Source: Limisphaera sp049537155 (GTDB lineage: Bacteria > Verrucomicrobiota > Verrucomicrobiia > Limisphaerales > Limisphaeraceae). Taken from it: 64,000 nucleotides of DNA. Location of the stretch: positions 62,001-126,000 of the forward strand of contig NZ_JBMVQZ010000001.1 of NCBI RefSeq assembly GCF_049537155.1, given 5' to 3'. The position numbers and the translations under genes are program-made. Of this stretch, positions 56,494 through 64,000 are shown piece by piece (position 1 is the stretch's first letter; the number at the start of each line of letters is the position of its first letter). The notes beneath the pieces were generated by a model. That model saw only the letters and a program-made list of their open reading frames with translations. It was not told where the DNA came from and made no database searches.

Positions 56494-57156
56494 ATGGAAA
56501 CGGTTGTGTACGTGTTGTTGGTGCTGACCTCGCTGGTCAGTCTGACCTTCATCATTGAACGAGGATTTGCGCTGCGTTGGCGCAGGGTCGTGCCGCCGGA
56601 GGTGGAGGCGGCCGTGGAGTCCTGCCAGGGCCGTGAGGACGTGCCCATGCTGCGGCGGGTGTGCGAACAACATCCCTCGCCGTTGAGCCGACTGCTTTTG
56701 CTGGCCATCGAGCACCTGGCACTGCCGCGGGAGGAGACGGTGTCGGCTTTGGAGACACGGGCCCGGCACGAGGTCGTGCAGTTGGAACGGGGGCTGGTGG
56801 TGCTGGAGGTTGCGGTGGGGGTGGCGCCCCTGCTGGGACTGGTGGGCACCATCGTGGGCATGATCACACTGTTCGGGAACATCGGCCAGGCGGGCCTGGG
56901 TGATGCAGCCCGGTTGGCGCAGGGGATTGCGCTGATCCTCAATGCAACGCTGTTGGGACTGATGATCGCGATTCCTTCGTTGATCGCCTGGAGCTATTTC
57001 AACCGGAAAGTGGAGACACTGGCGGTGGAGATGGAGGCGATCTGCGAGGAGTTTCTGCGGCGTCAATACCGGGTGACACGGGAACGGGTCTTGCCGGGCG
57101 AGGCGGTGGCCGGGGCTGCGTCCCCGGCGGGACGGGCGTCGGGCCGGCCCGGTTGA
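56494..57156 (+). CDS. exbB: MotA/TolQ/ExbB proton channel family protein
   Basis: 220 residues with three membrane helices: TVVYVLLVLTSLVSLTFII, a central pair around VAVGVAPLLGLVGTIVGMI (the ExbB/TolQ signature), and ALILNATLLGLMIAIPSLIA. It forms the proton channel that powers TonB. GGCGGAG lies four bases before the ATG at 56494, which I prefer to the GTG at 56470. The ExbD-like gene starts 21 bases downstream. Confidence 0.92.
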   Translation: METVVYVLLVLTSLVSLTFIIERGFALRWRRVVPPEVEAAVESCQGREDVPMLRRVCEQHPSPLSRLLLLAIEHLALPREETVSALETRARHEVVQLERGLVVLEVAVGVAPLLGLVGTIVGMITLFGNIGQAGLGDAARLAQGIALILNATLLGLMIAIPSLIAWSYFNRKVETLAVEMEAICEEFLRRQYRVTRERVLPGEAVAGAASPAGRASGRPG

Positions 57157-57177
57157 AGCTTCGTCGGAACGGCAGCC

Positions 57178-57603
57178 ATGCAATTCCGCGTTCGATACCA
57201 GCGTCGTCCGCCCACGATCATCATCGTGGCGCTGATTGATGTGTTGATCGTGCTGATCATCTTCCTGATGGTCACCACCACGTTCAAACAGCAGCCGGCT
57301 GTGCGACTGGCGTTGCCGGAATCTTCACAGGCGCGGCGCACCGAGGCCCACGAGGAGACGCCGCTGGTGATCGCGGTGGATGCGGAGGGTCGGTTGTGGT
57401 GGGGGACGGAGGGTACACCCATTGACCCGGCCACGCTGGCGGCCCGGCTGAAGGCCGAGGCCGCCCGGCAACCGAACCTCCGTCTGGCTCTGAGTGCCGA
57501 TGAGAAAGCCCCGTTCGGCCAGATCATCAGGGTGATGGACGCCGCCAGGGAGGCCGGGATCCGGATGGTCAATGCCTTTGCACGTCAGCCGGCCCGGCAG
57601 TAG
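57178..57603 (+). CDS. exbD: ExbD/TolR family biopolymer transport protein
   Basis: 141 residues. A single membrane helix IIIVALIDVLIVLIIFLMVT carries the conserved Asp (residue 22) that takes up protons, followed by the short periplasmic ExbD fold (LALPESSQA, DEKAPFGQIIRVMDAAREAGI). Works with the ExbB-like protein to energise the TonB-like protein encoded two genes upstream. Length and order fit the family. Confidence 0.93.
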   Translation: MQFRVRYQRRPPTIIIVALIDVLIVLIIFLMVTTTFKQQPAVRLALPESSQARRTEAHEETPLVIAVDAEGRLWWGTEGTPIDPATLAARLKAEAARQPNLRLALSADEKAPFGQIIRVMDAAREAGIRMVNAFARQPARQ

Positions 57604-57773
57604 GGAGGCGGGTGTGGGGCCTTGGATTTTGGATTCTGCCCGTGGCGCCGTGACGTGGGCTTGAGGATCGCAGGTGTTCGATCGCGGCATGCGCATTGGA
57701 TTTCTGGCGTTGAAGCCTTCTTCTTGGGGCGTCCGGGGGGTCGGGCCTGCTTCGGCCGTTGCGGTCGCAAACG

Positions 57774-57808
57774 AAAAAACCCTCCCGGGTCGGTTGCCCG
57801 GGAGGGTT
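57774..57808 (-). terminator. Intrinsic terminator of the porin gene
   Basis: On the minus strand AACCCTCCCGGG-type arms (57797-57808 and 57778-57789, 12 bp, perfect) with a 7-nt loop are followed by TTTTTT (complement of 57774-57779). It ends about 22 bases past the porin stop codon. Confidence 0.85.
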
Positions 57809-57830
57809 GTGAAGAAGCTGCCTCAGCTCC

Positions 57831-58973
57831 TTAGAACTTGTAGATCACGTTGGCCGCGAAGAGCAGGGAGTTCCGGCGGTTCCAGCCGCTGTCGGAGCTG
57901 AAGTAGGTGCCCTCGTCGGCGTGATCCCAGCGGACCTCGGCACGGGTCAGCACGTTCTGCCAGAGATCGTACTGGACCGTTCCGGTCAGGGCCCAGATCT
58001 GCATGTTGTCCTTGCCACCGGCGTCGGCGACGCTGGTGAGCAGCTCGCCACGGGCGTGGAAGCTGAGCCGGTCGGTGGCGGCGTAGGAGCCGTAGACACT
58101 GACCGCCCAGAGGTCACCCGTCTGATCATGCAGGTCCAGCACGTCCCAGCTGGCGCCGAGCCGCAAACCTTCGACCGGCGTGGCGACGGTCGCGCCGACG
58201 TACCAACTGGTCTGGTTGTCGGTAATTGCGCCGCTGAAGCCGTTGACGACGCCGCCGTAGAGGGTCGAACCTGCCAGCCAGCCCCAGGAATCAGGTGCCG
58301 TGATGGCCACGGCGCCCATGTAAGTCTTGTAGGACTCGGCCTTCACGGGCCAGGCCCGGCTGTTGATCTGGGGCCCGACCGTGTCGGCCACGCCTGCGGC
58401 AACGCTCACCAGCTCGTGGGGCCGGTAGGAGGCCAGCAGACCGGTGTGGGTGGTGGGCTCGATGGTGCGGCCGTACGAGCGGGTGAAGTTCGGGTTGTCC
58501 ACGGCTGCGATGGACTCGTAGCCGATGACACTGTCGAACACGCCCATCTTCAGGTCCAAGCCTGTCCCGACCGGCACGCGGGTGGCCACATAGGCCTGGC
58601 GAATTGCGAGGTCGCTGCTGCCGGTGCTCAGGGTGGACTGGGTGCCCAGCGTGTTGGCGTCCGGGCCCAGCCACAGATCCACGCGGTAGCCGGCCGCCCA
58701 GTCGGTCTCGTCCAGGGGCTTGGAAATGGAGAGCTGGACGACGTTCAGGTTGAACCCGTCGACCTTGTCCTGCCCGCCGAACAGGGTGGGCATCAGGCTG
58801 CCGCCCGTGCCCGTGCCCGGATTCCACTGGGCCGAGGTGTCCACGTAACCGCTGATGGTGGTTGAAGAGAGAGCCGTCATCAGGGGCACGGCCGCCTCTT
58901 CAGCTTGCAGGGCCGAAGGGAGGCTGATCACCCCCACAGCCGCCAATCCCAACGTCCACTGATTCAGTTTCAT
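57831..58973 (-). CDS. Outer-membrane beta-barrel porin
   Basis: 380 residues. GGAGGAACTAC precedes the ATG at 58973. A signal peptide (WTLGLAAVGVISLPSALQA) is followed by alternating amphipathic strands: ISGYVDTSAQWN, FNLNVVQLSISKPL, GYRVDLWLG, IRQAYVATRVPVGTG and LDLKMGVFDSVIGYES. The chain ends in an aromatic residue (VIYKF), the outer-membrane insertion signal. It resembles the putative outer-membrane beta-barrel porins (bbp2-like) of this phylum. It should let small solutes cross the outer membrane. A 17-bp palindrome lies about 82 bases upstream. Confidence 0.88.
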   Translation of the reverse strand: MKLNQWTLGLAAVGVISLPSALQAEEAAVPLMTALSSTTISGYVDTSAQWNPGTGTGGSLMPTLFGGQDKVDGFNLNVVQLSISKPLDETDWAAGYRVDLWLGPDANTLGTQSTLSTGSSDLAIRQAYVATRVPVGTGLDLKMGVFDSVIGYESIAAVDNPNFTRSYGRTIEPTTHTGLLASYRPHELVSVAAGVADTVGPQINSRAWPVKAESYKTYMGAVAITAPDSWGWLAGSTLYGGVVNGFSGAITDNQTSWYVGATVATPVEGLRLGASWDVLDLHDQTGDLWAVSVYGSYAATDRLSFHARGELLTSVADAGGKDNMQIWALTGTVQYDLWQNVLTRAEVRWDHADEGTYFSSDSGWNRRNSLLFAANVIYKF

Positions 58974-59402
58974 GTAGTTCCTCCGTCTCAGGTTTGGTTT
59001 CAATGGTTCCGATCGCACTGCAGATCCGGCCGCTGGTTTGCTCGCGACCGGCTCTGCACGAACTCGGTGCAATTCGGCCGCTTGTTTACAGGCTCCGGGT
59101 TGGTAGTGCAACACCTTTCTGCGCGATTTTTGGGCATTTTTGGAGCATGGACCGGCCGTTGCCGTGCGCGAGCGCGAACAGGTCCCGTGCTGGATGGCCT
59201 CCCGGATCCCCTGCGGGATGTCTCAAGGGAACGGCTTGTTGAGGCAACCTCCGGGGTGTCGATGGGCGAAGCCGGGGCTCCACGGGCAGAGGAACCGGGG
59301 CCCGGTCGGGCCATGGGCACCAGGGTCGTCCCGGCCGAGGGCGGTTGCAGCGAGCCCAGTCCGGGCTTGACTGCGCTTTGGGCGGCGACTTGGATGGCGG
59401 GC
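58974..59402. other. Divergent region between porin and lipoprotein genes
   Basis: 429 bases. Besides the 17-bp palindrome it contains an AT-richer patch (TTTTTGGGCATTTTTGG, about 59129-59145) that may form part of a promoter. No gene is supportable here. Confidence 0.45.
59055..59071. promoter_or_regulatory. 17-bp palindrome upstream of the porin gene (NtrC-like half-site spacing)
   Basis: TGCAC (59055-59059), 7 bases, GTGCA (59067-59071). The spacing and arms equal those of enterobacterial NtrC sites (TGCAC-N7-GTGCA). It lies 82-98 bases upstream of the porin ATG. No sigma-54-type promoter was found between it and the gene, so the regulator is uncertain. Confidence 0.35.
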
Positions 59403-59798
59403 ATGAGAAGCGCGATGTGGGCTGGGTTGCTGGGTTTGGCTTTGGTGGTCAGCGGGTGTGTCGGGACATTGGACGGCCGCCACCGAGCGGGTGTGCCGTT
59501 TGTGAAGGACTCCGTCGAGGGCCGGTACGAGCGTCCGGTGGAACGCGTGTATTCGGCTGCGCGGGAGGTGATCCGCTACAACGGCACGTTGATCCGGGAG
59601 AGCACCCAGCACGGAGAGACCAACACGGTGCGGGTTTTGGAGGGCAAGGTGAACCAGCGCTCGGTCTGGGTGCGTGTGGAACCGCTGGATCCGAAAGTGA
59701 CGCGTGTGGTGGTGCAGGTGCGCACGCCTGCGGGGGGCAAGGACCTCGACCTGGCGCACGAACTGGAAAAGCAGATCGCCCTCCAGCTAACGCGGTAG
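59403..59798 (+). CDS. DUF3568-like lipoprotein
   Basis: 131 residues. A short signal with lipobox (LLGLALVVSGC, Cys19) shows lipid anchoring. The mature part (TLDGRHRAGVPFVKDSVEGR, YERPVERVYSAAREVIRYNG, LEGKVNQRSVWVRVEPLD, VVVQVRTPAGGKDLDLAHEL) matches small DUF3568-type lipoproteins found in this phylum. The family role is unknown. The last 12 bases overlap the 3' end of the minus-strand TPR gene. The frame is open further upstream, but the lipobox fixes the start. Confidence 0.85.
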   Translation: MRSAMWAGLLGLALVVSGCVGTLDGRHRAGVPFVKDSVEGRYERPVERVYSAAREVIRYNGTLIRESTQHGETNTVRVLEGKVNQRSVWVRVEPLDPKVTRVVVQVRTPAGGKDLDLAHELEKQIALQLTR

Positions 59799-60983
59799 CC
59801 GGCCTTTGAGGCCGAGGTTTTGCTCGTAAACCCCCAACTTCACGGTGGGGGCGATCTCCCTTCGTTTGAACTCCAGGGCCAGGAGGTTGATGCGGCGTTC
59901 GGCCTGTTCCGCGTAGGGCGAGCCCGGGAAGAGCTCGAGGATGCGTTCGAGCGTGGCGCGGACGGTGTCCCGGTCCCTGCCGTGCCGGATCTGGAGGTCA
60001 GCCAGCAGGTTGATCCAGTGGACGACCTGACCGGGGTTGGCGGCGGGGTGCTGAATCAATTGTTCAAGCTGATCCTCGGCCAGGTCCAGCCGCTGGAAGG
60101 CGTCCGCGTAGAGGACCGCCAGTTTTTCCCGGGTGTCGAAATCGTCCGGGTGTTTTTCGAGTTGTTCGACGTAGCGGGCGGCGAGTTTTTGCGGAGGTTC
60201 GGGCGGCGGTTCGAGGGTGACCGGGGTTCGTTGCAGTCCGATATTCTCGATGCCCTTGCGCAGCTTGATACGGGCGGGTTCACGCCGGTCAGCCAGGTGT
60301 TCGGCGGTCGGGAGACGGGCCAATCGCTGCCGGGCGGTGGTGGCGAGGTCGGTGTCCGGGTAGTTTTCCACCAGTTGCCGGAGGATGCGTTCGGCGTTTT
60401 CGGGGTCCTGGCCGATGCGGAGGTACCAGTCGGCGAGTGTCGAGAGGGCGTAGGCCTTTTGTTGCGGGGTGATGGCGGGGATGTGGCAGAGTCGGTTCAC
60501 GGTCAGCTCGGCTCCGTCCAGATCGAGCATGTTCTCCGCCAGGATTTCCGCGGCCAGCATGTGGCCCTCGAAATCGTTGGGAAATTTCGCCAGTTGCGCG
60601 CGCACGTCGGCCAGGGCAGCGGCGTACTGACCGCGCTGGCGTTTGGCGCGTGCGATGGCATAAAACGGTTTCGGCTCGGGCGGCTCGTCCGCGCCCGTCC
60701 AAGCGTGCCAGAGCGGTTTGAAAAGCGTTTCCACGATGTTGGGGGTCCAGAGCATGGAGAGGAAAACCCCGCAGACGGCAGCGACCAGAGGGGCATATGG
60801 CAATGCAAAAGCGGTCGCATAAAGGATGGCGAGAACGCACAGCCCGGTGGCGCACCATTTCAGGATCAGGACGGCTGGATCGTCCCGGGATCGGCGCAGC
60901 CAAGCTTTGAGGACTCCCGCGAAACCGGCCAACAGCAGAAGGGCGATCGCAATGTCGGCCAGCAATGTCCAGGACCATTTCAT
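59787..60983 (-). CDS. Inner-membrane protein with TPR repeats
   Basis: 398 residues. GGAGCCTGCC precedes the ATG at 60983. Three hydrophobic segments (LLADIAIALLLLAGFAGVL, then LILKWCATGLCVLAILYATA, then APLVAAVCGVFLSMLWT) are followed by a soluble helical domain with several TPR-like units (such as QYAAALADVRAQLAKFPND, AERILRQLVENYPDTDLAT, LERILELFPGSPYAEQAERR). Probably a protein-protein scaffold at the membrane; no partner is evident. It is convergent with the DUF3568-like gene and divergent from GH127. Confidence 0.8.
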   Translation of the reverse strand: MKWSWTLLADIAIALLLLAGFAGVLKAWLRRSRDDPAVLILKWCATGLCVLAILYATAFALPYAPLVAAVCGVFLSMLWTPNIVETLFKPLWHAWTGADEPPEPKPFYAIARAKRQRGQYAAALADVRAQLAKFPNDFEGHMLAAEILAENMLDLDGAELTVNRLCHIPAITPQQKAYALSTLADWYLRIGQDPENAERILRQLVENYPDTDLATTARQRLARLPTAEHLADRREPARIKLRKGIENIGLQRTPVTLEPPPEPPQKLAARYVEQLEKHPDDFDTREKLAVLYADAFQRLDLAEDQLEQLIQHPAANPGQVVHWINLLADLQIRHGRDRDTVRATLERILELFPGSPYAEQAERRINLLALEFKRREIAPTVKLGVYEQNLGLKGRLPR

Positions 60984-61323
60984 GGCAGGCTCCGGACCAA
61001 TATCCCGCAGATCGGCCGGGTGCGCAACTTGCTGGTGAGGCGCCCTTCTTTCGCGCCCGGTTCCCCCGGTGGATGGGAATGCCGCGCTGGGTGCCCGCCC
61101 GGTGTGGCGCCCGGGGGCCCGGGCAATGCTTTCCACCGAGCCTCGGCTGCTGGAATTGCAGCGCGGCGTGTCGGGATGGCAACGGTCCCTCGAGCCGGCG
61201 GGTGGGTTGGCACGGACAGCAGGGGCCCGGTGCGCGGTGCGCGCGGCTTTGACGGCCGGGGCGGCCGGACGTAATTTGGGGGGCGAAACGGTACAGCCCC
61301 GAACCCCTGCTTGATCACGCGCC
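60984..61323. other. Intergenic region between divergent TPR and GH127 genes
   Basis: 340 bases without a supportable gene. It should contain promoters for both flanking genes; none could be placed with confidence, and no ribosome-binding site is clear before 61324. Confidence 0.4.
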
Positions 61324-63753
61324 ATGAACGCGTTCCGCCGAAGTTCGATCCGTTGGGCAGGATGCCTCCTGCTGGGATGGTTTCTCGCCGACTTGCTGCC
61401 GGTGCAGGCTCTGTACCTGTCCGATGAGTGCCGGCCGGTGGTATCCAACATCACTTGTCGAGCCTACCCGCTGCCACTCAACCGGGTCCGGCTGACGGGC
61501 GGTCCGTTGAAACGGGCCCAGGAACTGGATGCGCGGTACTTATTGGAGCTGGAGCCGGATCGGATGCTGGCCCTCCTGCGGGAGGCCGCCGGATTGAAGG
61601 CCAAGGCGGACCCTTACGATGGCTGGGACGGTCGTGGACGCCAGCTGAGTGGTCACATTGCCGGGCACTACCTCTCAGCGGTCAGCCTCATGTACGCCGC
61701 CACGGGTGACCCACGATTCAAGGAACGGGCGGATTACCTGGTGGCGGAATTGCGGGAGATTCAACAGGCGCACGGGGACGGCTACCTGGGCGCGCAGACG
61801 GATCGGGACGGCACACCGGGCAAGCGGTTGCTGGAAGAACTGGCGCAGGGCCGCATCCGGGCCGCGGGGTTCGACCTGAACGGACTGTGGTCTCCCTGGT
61901 ATGTGCATCACAAGTTGTTTGCCGGGTTGCGGGATGCCTATCGGCTGACGGGGAATCGCACGGCGCTGGAGGTGGAAAAGGCCTATGCCGGTTGGGTCGA
62001 ACGGGTGTTGGCCCCGCTGAACGAGGAGCAGATCCAGACGATGTTGCGGACGGAATTCGGCGGGATGAACGAGGTGTTGGTGGATTTGTACGCCGACACC
62101 GGAGACGAGCGCTGGCTGCGCCTGGCGGACAAGTTTCATCACCGGACGGTGGTGGATCCGCTGGCCGAGGGGAGAGACATCCTGCAGCATCTGCATGGCA
62201 ACACGCAGGTGCCCAAGCTGAACGGGCACCTGGTGCGATACCTCTACACGGGCGACCCGTTTCATCTGAGGGCGGCGCGGTTCTTTTGGGAACAGGTGGC
62301 CTTGCATCACAGCTTTGTGACGGGGGGCCACGGCCGGAACGAGTACTTTGGTGCGCCGGACCGGCTCAACGACATGATCGAGGGGCGGACGGCCGAGACC
62401 TGCAACGTGTACAACATGTTGAAGCTGACGCGGGGGCTGTTTGCGGTGGAGCCGGACGCGCGGTATGCGGAGTTTCTCGAGCGCGCCCTGTTCAATCACA
62501 TCCTGGCCTCAATGGACCCAGAGGACGGCCGGGTTTGCTACATGGTCCCGGTGGGCCGGGACGTGCAGCACGAGTACCAGGACATGTTTCGGAGTTTCAC
62601 CTGCTGCGTGGGGACGGGGATGGAAAGTCACGCCCTGCACGCTCACGGGCTGTATTACGAGTCCGGCGACACGCTCTGGATCAACTTTTTTGCCCCTTCT
62701 GAAGCGGATTGGGTGCGTCAGGGGGTGCAGGTGCAGATGGAGACCGACTTCCCCCTGGGCGAGACGGCCACGGTGAGGCTGAGGCTTAACGAACCCAAGC
62801 GGCTGACACTGGCGATCCGCCGGCCTTTGTGGGCCGGGCCCGGTTTTGCCATCCGGGTAAACGGGCAACCGGCAGAAGCCACGGCCAAGCCCGGCACGTA
62901 CGTCCGCCTGGAGCGCACGTGGCGGGACGGTGACACGGTGAGGCTGACGTTGCCCAAGACCTTGCGCGAGGAAGCGCTGCCGGACAATCCCCATCGCCTC
63001 GCCCTGTTGTGGGGACCCCTGGTGTTGGCGGCCGACCTCGGGCCGGCGGCCGAACGGCGCCGGCGTGAGCAGGGGCCCGAGGCGGTGGATCCGGCCCGGT
63101 TTGCTTTGGTGGTGTCCGATCCGCTTACGCAATGGTTGCGCACGGTGGAGGGTGAACCCGGCACGTTCCGCACGACCCACACAGCCACCGAGACGGAGGT
63201 GACCTTCCGGCCGCTGTACCTCCTGGCCCGCCGCCGTTACGCCGTGTACTGGGACCGGTACACCCCCGGGGAGTGGGCCCGGGTACGCGCCGCGCATGAG
63301 GAGCGTCAGGCGGCCCAAAGGCGCCTGGAGGCGGCCACGGTGGTCCATATCCGGCCCGGCGATCCGGAGAGCGAAAAACCGTACCGGTTCGAGGGCGGGG
63401 GAGCGAGTGTGGTCCGGACGGAGGGTCGGCCCGGTCGCCAGGCGGAGCGATGGTTCTCTTATGAACTGCCGGTGTTGGGGCCGGGGCGATGGGCGGTCGT
63501 GGTCACCTACGCCAACGACACACCGCGCCACACGACATTCAATGTCCTGATCAACGGCCGGAAAGTGGGTGAACAGTCGGTCCGGAGGCGCAGTCCCGAA
63601 GAGGTCGTACGGTTCGAGGACGTGATTTACGAGGTCCCGGCCTCTCTCCTGGAGGGCCGGCAAAGTTTGGTCCTCCGATTCGAGGCGCCCGAGGGCCAGA
63701 TCGTGGCCGGCATCTTCGGGGTTCGTTTGATCCGACAGGACGGGGTCCCGTAA
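61324..63753 (+). CDS. Secreted GH127 beta-L-arabinofuranosidase-like enzyme
   Basis: 809 residues. A signal peptide (WAGCLLLGWFLADLLPVQA) is followed by the GH127 (DUF1680) alpha/alpha barrel: VRLTGGPLKRAQELDARYL, GRQLSGHIAGHYLSA, GLWSPWYVHHKLFAGLRDAY and FGGMNEVLVDLYADTG. The active site fits the zinc-dependent pattern of characterised GH127: Glu358 and Cys360 in AETCNVYNML and the pair Cys427-Cys428 in FTCCVGTGMES. A beta-sandwich domain and a C-terminal extra domain (about 680-809, ending VAGIFGVRLIRQ) complete it. Releases L-arabinofuranose from pectin side chains or plant glycoproteins, if the family role holds. Confidence 0.9.
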   Translation: MNAFRRSSIRWAGCLLLGWFLADLLPVQALYLSDECRPVVSNITCRAYPLPLNRVRLTGGPLKRAQELDARYLLELEPDRMLALLREAAGLKAKADPYDGWDGRGRQLSGHIAGHYLSAVSLMYAATGDPRFKERADYLVAELREIQQAHGDGYLGAQTDRDGTPGKRLLEELAQGRIRAAGFDLNGLWSPWYVHHKLFAGLRDAYRLTGNRTALEVEKAYAGWVERVLAPLNEEQIQTMLRTEFGGMNEVLVDLYADTGDERWLRLADKFHHRTVVDPLAEGRDILQHLHGNTQVPKLNGHLVRYLYTGDPFHLRAARFFWEQVALHHSFVTGGHGRNEYFGAPDRLNDMIEGRTAETCNVYNMLKLTRGLFAVEPDARYAEFLERALFNHILASMDPEDGRVCYMVPVGRDVQHEYQDMFRSFTCCVGTGMESHALHAHGLYYESGDTLWINFFAPSEADWVRQGVQVQMETDFPLGETATVRLRLNEPKRLTLAIRRPLWAGPGFAIRVNGQPAEATAKPGTYVRLERTWRDGDTVRLTLPKTLREEALPDNPHRLALLWGPLVLAADLGPAAERRRREQGPEAVDPARFALVVSDPLTQWLRTVEGEPGTFRTTHTATETEVTFRPLYLLARRRYAVYWDRYTPGEWARVRAAHEERQAAQRRLEAATVVHIRPGDPESEKPYRFEGGGASVVRTEGRPGRQAERWFSYELPVLGPGRWAVVVTYANDTPRHTTFNVLINGRKVGEQSVRRRSPEEVVRFEDVIYEVPASLLEGRQSLVLRFEAPEGQIVAGIFGVRLIRQDGVP

Positions 63754-63954
63754 AGGTGTCCGTGGGCCGGGGCTGCCCGCGCGGAGCTTGCCGGTGGTTG
63801 TCGGCCTCGGGCGGCCGGCCGGGGCGCAGGGCTGAAGGCCTGCGGCAGCGTGCGAATCTCTCGTGGGCGGGGCGGACCATCCGCCGAGCGGCACCGGGCG
63901 ACTGACAAAAGCCCTTGCCGCAGGCAGGGTGGCTGGATCATTCTGGCGCCCTGC

Positions 63955-64000
63955 ATGGTACTGCCCGAGCAACCCGTGACGTTGACGCCGGAGCAAATCG
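63955..64000 (+). CDS. Start of a gene cut by the right edge
   Basis: An ATG at 63955 opens MVLPEQPVTLTPEQI, and the frame stays open to the last base. Short N-termini of this kind begin some histidine-kinase-like proteins in this phylum, but 15 residues are too few for a call. Confidence 0.35.
   Translation, partial: MVLPEQPVTLTPEQI

Noticed and set aside
58974..59054. A sigma-54 promoter between the 17-bp palindrome and the porin start
   Set aside because: No GG-N10-GC element in the right orientation was found on the minus strand.
1..64000. CRISPR arrays, tRNA or rRNA genes, insertion sequences and integrases
   Set aside because: No regularly spaced direct repeats, tRNA-like cloverleaf, rRNA core or transposase/integrase motif was noticed by eye; faint remnants cannot be excluded without a search.

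Overview
The window reads as a high-GC chromosome segment from a Verrucomicrobiota bacterium, most likely of the Limisphaera/Pedosphaera type. Support for this is (i) large secreted proteins rich in Asn-Thr pairs that end in a Y/F-R-V module, (ii) a carbamoyltransferase-DUF5989-SxtJ trio, (iii) a DUF3568-type lipoprotein, and (iv) LpxB, TonB/ExbB/ExbD and a porin, which show a Gram-negative envelope. The placement is inference from protein style; no rRNA or tRNA gene was seen.

Layout. 1-10.7 kb: the end of a large protein of unknown function, then a 2434-residue subtilisin-like protease with nested accessory domains. 10.7-19.7 kb: mostly housekeeping genes (PfkB sugar kinase, isoaspartyl methyltransferase, rpsT, proB, a Tat-exported TIM-barrel protein, a Cys-type glutathione peroxidase, mtnP, and an oxidoreductase-lpxB pair). 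19.9-23.2 kb: an SGNH-TPR protein and a stand-alone GIY-YIG nuclease. 23.4-26.9 kb: a nitrogen-assimilation cluster glnB-amtB-glnA with a good sigma-54-type promoter, a very strong hairpin between amtB and glnA, and an intrinsic terminator. 26.9-37.7 kb (minus strand): a DUF4091-type putative glycosidase, a PL1-like lyase with autotransporter-associated repeats, a YjbQ protein and an OPT transporter. 38.2-42.5 kb: a decaying accessory stretch with a DUF2071 gene broken by an in-frame amber codon, one intact secreted HAF-like protein with C-ending codons, a 52-nt hairpin and two gene remnants. 42.8-45.3 kb: the DUF5989/carbamoyltransferase/SxtJ trio. 45.4-54.8 kb: a secreted alpha/beta hydrolase, a second PL1-like lyase, cca, and an RCC1-Ig-VWA protein. 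55.4-61 kb: TonB-ExbB-ExbD, a porin, a lipoprotein and a membrane TPR protein. 61.3-63.8 kb: a GH127 beta-L-arabinofuranosidase-like enzyme. The start of another gene runs off the right edge.

How the genes fit together. Two PL1-like lyases, the GH127 enzyme, the DUF4091 protein, TonB/ExbBD, a porin and an oligopeptide transporter suggest a bacterium that digests plant or algal polysaccharide and protein outside the cell. The nitrogen cluster has the usual controls: a PII with Tyr51, and a GSI with the adenylylation Tyr at residue 399. The most notable signals are the split P-domain of the protease, the recurring Y/F-R-V module, the nitrogen-control promoter and hairpin, the orphan saxitoxin-type trio, and the decayed island.
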